From assembly GCF_021502675.1 (NCBI RefSeq), contig NZ_JAKFHA010000004.1, positions 247,722 through 311,721 of the forward strand: a stretch of 64,000 nt of DNA. Direction: 5' to 3'. Within the stretch, counting starts at the first letter, position 1. The number at the start of each line of letters is the position of its first letter. Source of the stretch: Yinghuangia soli (GTDB taxonomy: Bacteria; Actinomycetota; Actinomycetes; Streptomycetales; Streptomycetaceae). The position numbers and the translations under genes were made by a program. Positions 62,310-64,000 of the stretch are shown here, one piece after another. Below the pieces are notes generated by a model. That model made no database searches and was not told the DNA's origin. It was given only the letters and a program-made list of their open reading frames with translations.

Positions 62310-64000
62310 ATGGTCGATCGGGTACGCAGGCGTGTCGGCGCAGGCGGCGGACCGGCAGGCATGCCGCACCGCGCACGGCGCGAGGTCCGCTCCGGAGCGC
62401 GCCCCGGCGCACGAGTCCTGGTACGCGCCGCGGCACTTGCCGCCGCGGCCCACCTGGCGCTCCTCGGCACGGCGACCGGGACCGCACCCGCGTCGGCGGC
62501 CCGGACCGACCACGGCGCGAACCCGCAGACCGCCGGCGGCAGTCCGGCCGGCCAGGCCGGTGCGCTGAGCCCCGCCGGCCTGGCCGGGCCGGCCGCCCCG
62601 GCGGAGCGGCCCGCGCGCGTGCCGGCCGTCGTCACCACGCAGCAGCAGGTCGAGGTCACCCAGCTCGGCACCACCACCGTGCAGGTCCCGCAGGACGCCA
62701 CCGCGGTCAGCGTCACCCTCTACGGCGCCGCCGACACCGCGGCGAACCGGCCCGGCAGCATCGCCACCGGCAGCGCCGAGATCGGCAGCGGCACCCCGAT
62801 CCGGCAGGGCCGGAACCTCCTCGTCGTCCTCGACCCGGTCTCCACGATGCTCGCCGCCTCGCCCCTGGAGCCCTGGCTCTCCGCGGCCGGCGGCTCCACC
62901 CCGGGCACCTTCCCCGCGGACCCCCGCGTCTTCCCGGTCGCCTCGACGCAGCCGGCCGCCAACCCGGGCCCGGCCCGCGCCCTGCTCGTCTTCACGGTGC
63001 CTGCCGGGGACATCGGCCAACTGCCCGCCGGCGTCGACTTCGGGCCCGTCACGGCACCCGGCTCGGCGCTGCGCAACGTCACCTTCACCAGCAGCGGCAC
63101 CGCCCCGCTCACCCTGACCTCCATCACCGCCACGCCGCCCTTCGCGGTGGAGAACACCGGCACCAGCTGCCCGGCCGGCACCGCGATCCCGGCCGGCCGG
63201 CCGTGCAGCGTCGCGGTCCAGGTCGCGGTCGGCGGCCGCGGCCCGGTCACCGGCACGCTCACCTTCACCGGCAACATGCCCGGCGGCTCGCGCACCGTCG
63301 CCCTCACCGCGGCCGGCATCACCATCCCGCGCCCGCCGACCGGCCTCAGCGCCACCGCCGGCGACGCGCACAACGTCCTGTCCTGGATGCCGCCCGCGGA
63401 CGACGGCGGCAGCCCGCTGACCGAGTACCAGATCTTCCGGTCGGGCGGCGAGCAGGCCGGCACCGCGGTGATCGGCACGGTCAGCGCGGCCACCCTCGTC
63501 TACACCGACACCGGCCTGACGCAGGGCACCGCCTACACCTACACCGTGCGCGCGGTGAACCAGAACGGCGCCTCCGAGATGACCGCGCCGGTCACCGCGA
63601 GCCCGGCGGCCGCCCTCGCCGTCGCCACCACCGTCCTCGCCCCGGCCACCGCCGGACAGCAGTACAGCGCCAAACTCCAGGCGGTCGGCGGCACTCCGCC
63701 CTACCGCTGGGCCGCGGACGGCCCCCTGCCGGGCGGCATGACCCTCGACCCGCTCACCGGCGACCTCACCGGAATCCCGGGCGACCCGGGCCAGAACGCC
63801 TTCACGGTCCGCGTCGCGGACAGCTCGGTACCGGCCCGCGAGGCGGAGCAGACCCTGACCTTCGCGGTCCAGCCGCCCGCCGGGTCCTCGCCGACCCCCA
63901 CCGCGAACACCACCGGGCAGGCCGCCCGCACCCCGCAGACCGCGGGCGACGGGGACGGCGGAACGGGCTTCGCAACCTGGGCCTGGGCACTCCTCGGCGG
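62310..64000 (+). CDS. Large secreted/surface protein with choice-of-anchor, Fn3 and Ig-like domains (3' truncated by window)
   Basis: At least 563 residues, open to the window end. A long signal peptide (ALVRAAALAAAAHLALLG-like, ending APASAA) is followed by an unrecognised beta-rich region (about residues 105-235), an HYDIN/ASPM-type choice-of-anchor-D domain (LRNVTFTSSGTAPLTLTSIT), a fibronectin III domain (PTGLSATAGDAHNVLSWMPP to VRAVNQNGAS) and a putative Ig domain (AGQQYSAKLQAVGGTPPYRW to GIPGDPGQ). It then enters a Gly/Thr/Pro linker and the start of a probable C-terminal helix (FATWAWALLGG). It should act at the cell surface. The start is the ATG at 62310 behind GGGGGG; an upstream ATG at 62283 is possible. 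Confidence 0.8.
   Translation, partial: MVDRVRRRVGAGGGPAGMPHRARREVRSGARPGARVLVRAAALAAAAHLALLGTATGTAPASAARTDHGANPQTAGGSPAGQAGALSPAGLAGPAAPAERPARVPAVVTTQQQVEVTQLGTTTVQVPQDATAVSVTLYGAADTAANRPGSIATGSAEIGSGTPIRQGRNLLVVLDPVSTMLAASPLEPWLSAAGGSTPGTFPADPRVFPVASTQPAANPGPARALLVFTVPAGDIGQLPAGVDFGPVTAPGSALRNVTFTSSGTAPLTLTSITATPPFAVENTGTSCPAGTAIPAGRPCSVAVQVAVGGRGPVTGTLTFTGNMPGGSRTVALTAAGITIPRPPTGLSATAGDAHNVLSWMPPADDGGSPLTEYQIFRSGGEQAGTAVIGTVSAATLVYTDTGLTQGTAYTYTVRAVNQNGASEMTAPVTASPAAALAVATTVLAPATAGQQYSAKLQAVGGTPPYRWAADGPLPGGMTLDPLTGDLTGIPGDPGQNAFTVRVADSSVPAREAEQTLTFAVQPPAGSSPTPTANTTGQAARTPQTAGDGDGGTGFATWAWALLG

Overview
The window looks like chromosomal DNA of a very high-GC (about 73-75 percent) filamentous actinomycete, most likely Streptomycetaceae or a close relative. 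The evidence is near-saturated G/C at third codon positions, a DUF5999 peptide, a SigK/anti-SigK pair, a SigB/F-type sigma factor with a matching upstream promoter, a secreted Rpf-LysM-M23 wall hydrolase behind a c-di-AMP (ydaO-type) riboswitch, several F420-dependent LLM-class oxidoreductases, and leaderless start signals. No rRNA, tRNA, CRISPR array, intact phage or intact insertion sequence was seen. The window starts in an artefact-like poly-C tract and ends inside a gene.

Layout. 0-11 kb: DUF5999 peptide, rskA-sigK, an unidentified protein, two translationally coupled CNNM/HlyC-CorC membrane proteins, a polysaccharide deacetylase, a glutamate-cysteine ligase-like enzyme, a repeat-filled gap with two hairpin units, and a CPBP intramembrane protease. 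11-24 kb: small housekeeping and accessory enzymes (GNATs, cupin, amidohydrolase, SnoaL-like protein, SDRs, aminotransferase, VOC protein, LLM oxidoreductase), a truncated tyrosine-recombinase remnant, a PadR regulator with its likely operator, and an unusual zinc-ribbon SDR that lacks the catalytic tyrosine. 24-29.4 kb: arginase-family protein, an orphan peptide/nickel-type solute-binding lipoprotein divergent from a LacI regulator with a perfect palindrome between them, a membrane-anchored DsbA-like protein and an orphan protein of unknown function.

29.4-38.5 kb: the riboswitch-controlled wall hydrolase; a cutC / hydrolase / LLM-oxidoreductase group divergent from a TetR regulator, with two matching operators between them; a helix-turn-helix plus zinc-ribbon pair; and the SigB-like factor. 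38.5-47.3 kb: a LacI regulator divergent from an MFS transporter, a cation-diffusion-facilitator exporter, an AIM24-family protein, a second LLM oxidoreductase whose 3' end reappears downstream as a decayed copy, about 1.1 kb of tandem repeats, and a polytopic glycosyltransferase-like protein. 47.3-57 kb: class V aminotransferase, cupin, MaoC-like dehydratase, a second orphan solute-binding lipoprotein, a fused 1289-residue ABC exporter with one degenerate ATP site, and a second, lipoprotein-type polysaccharide deacetylase.

57-64 kb: a possible secreted micropeptide, a homopolymer tract that may mark a weak assembly join, a small XRE regulator divergent from methionine aminopeptidase across three phased 10-bp repeats, two SDRs, a small membrane protein and the N-terminal part of a large surface protein with Fn3 and Ig-like domains. 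The most coherent themes are envelope maintenance (Rpf-M23, two deacetylases, CNNM proteins, AIM24, DsbA-like and surface proteins) and local regulator/operator modules. I found no clear new multi-gene system; the best leads are the XRE-map repeat operator, the tyrosine-less zinc-ribbon SDR and the hairpin or tandem repeats in the gene-free stretches.
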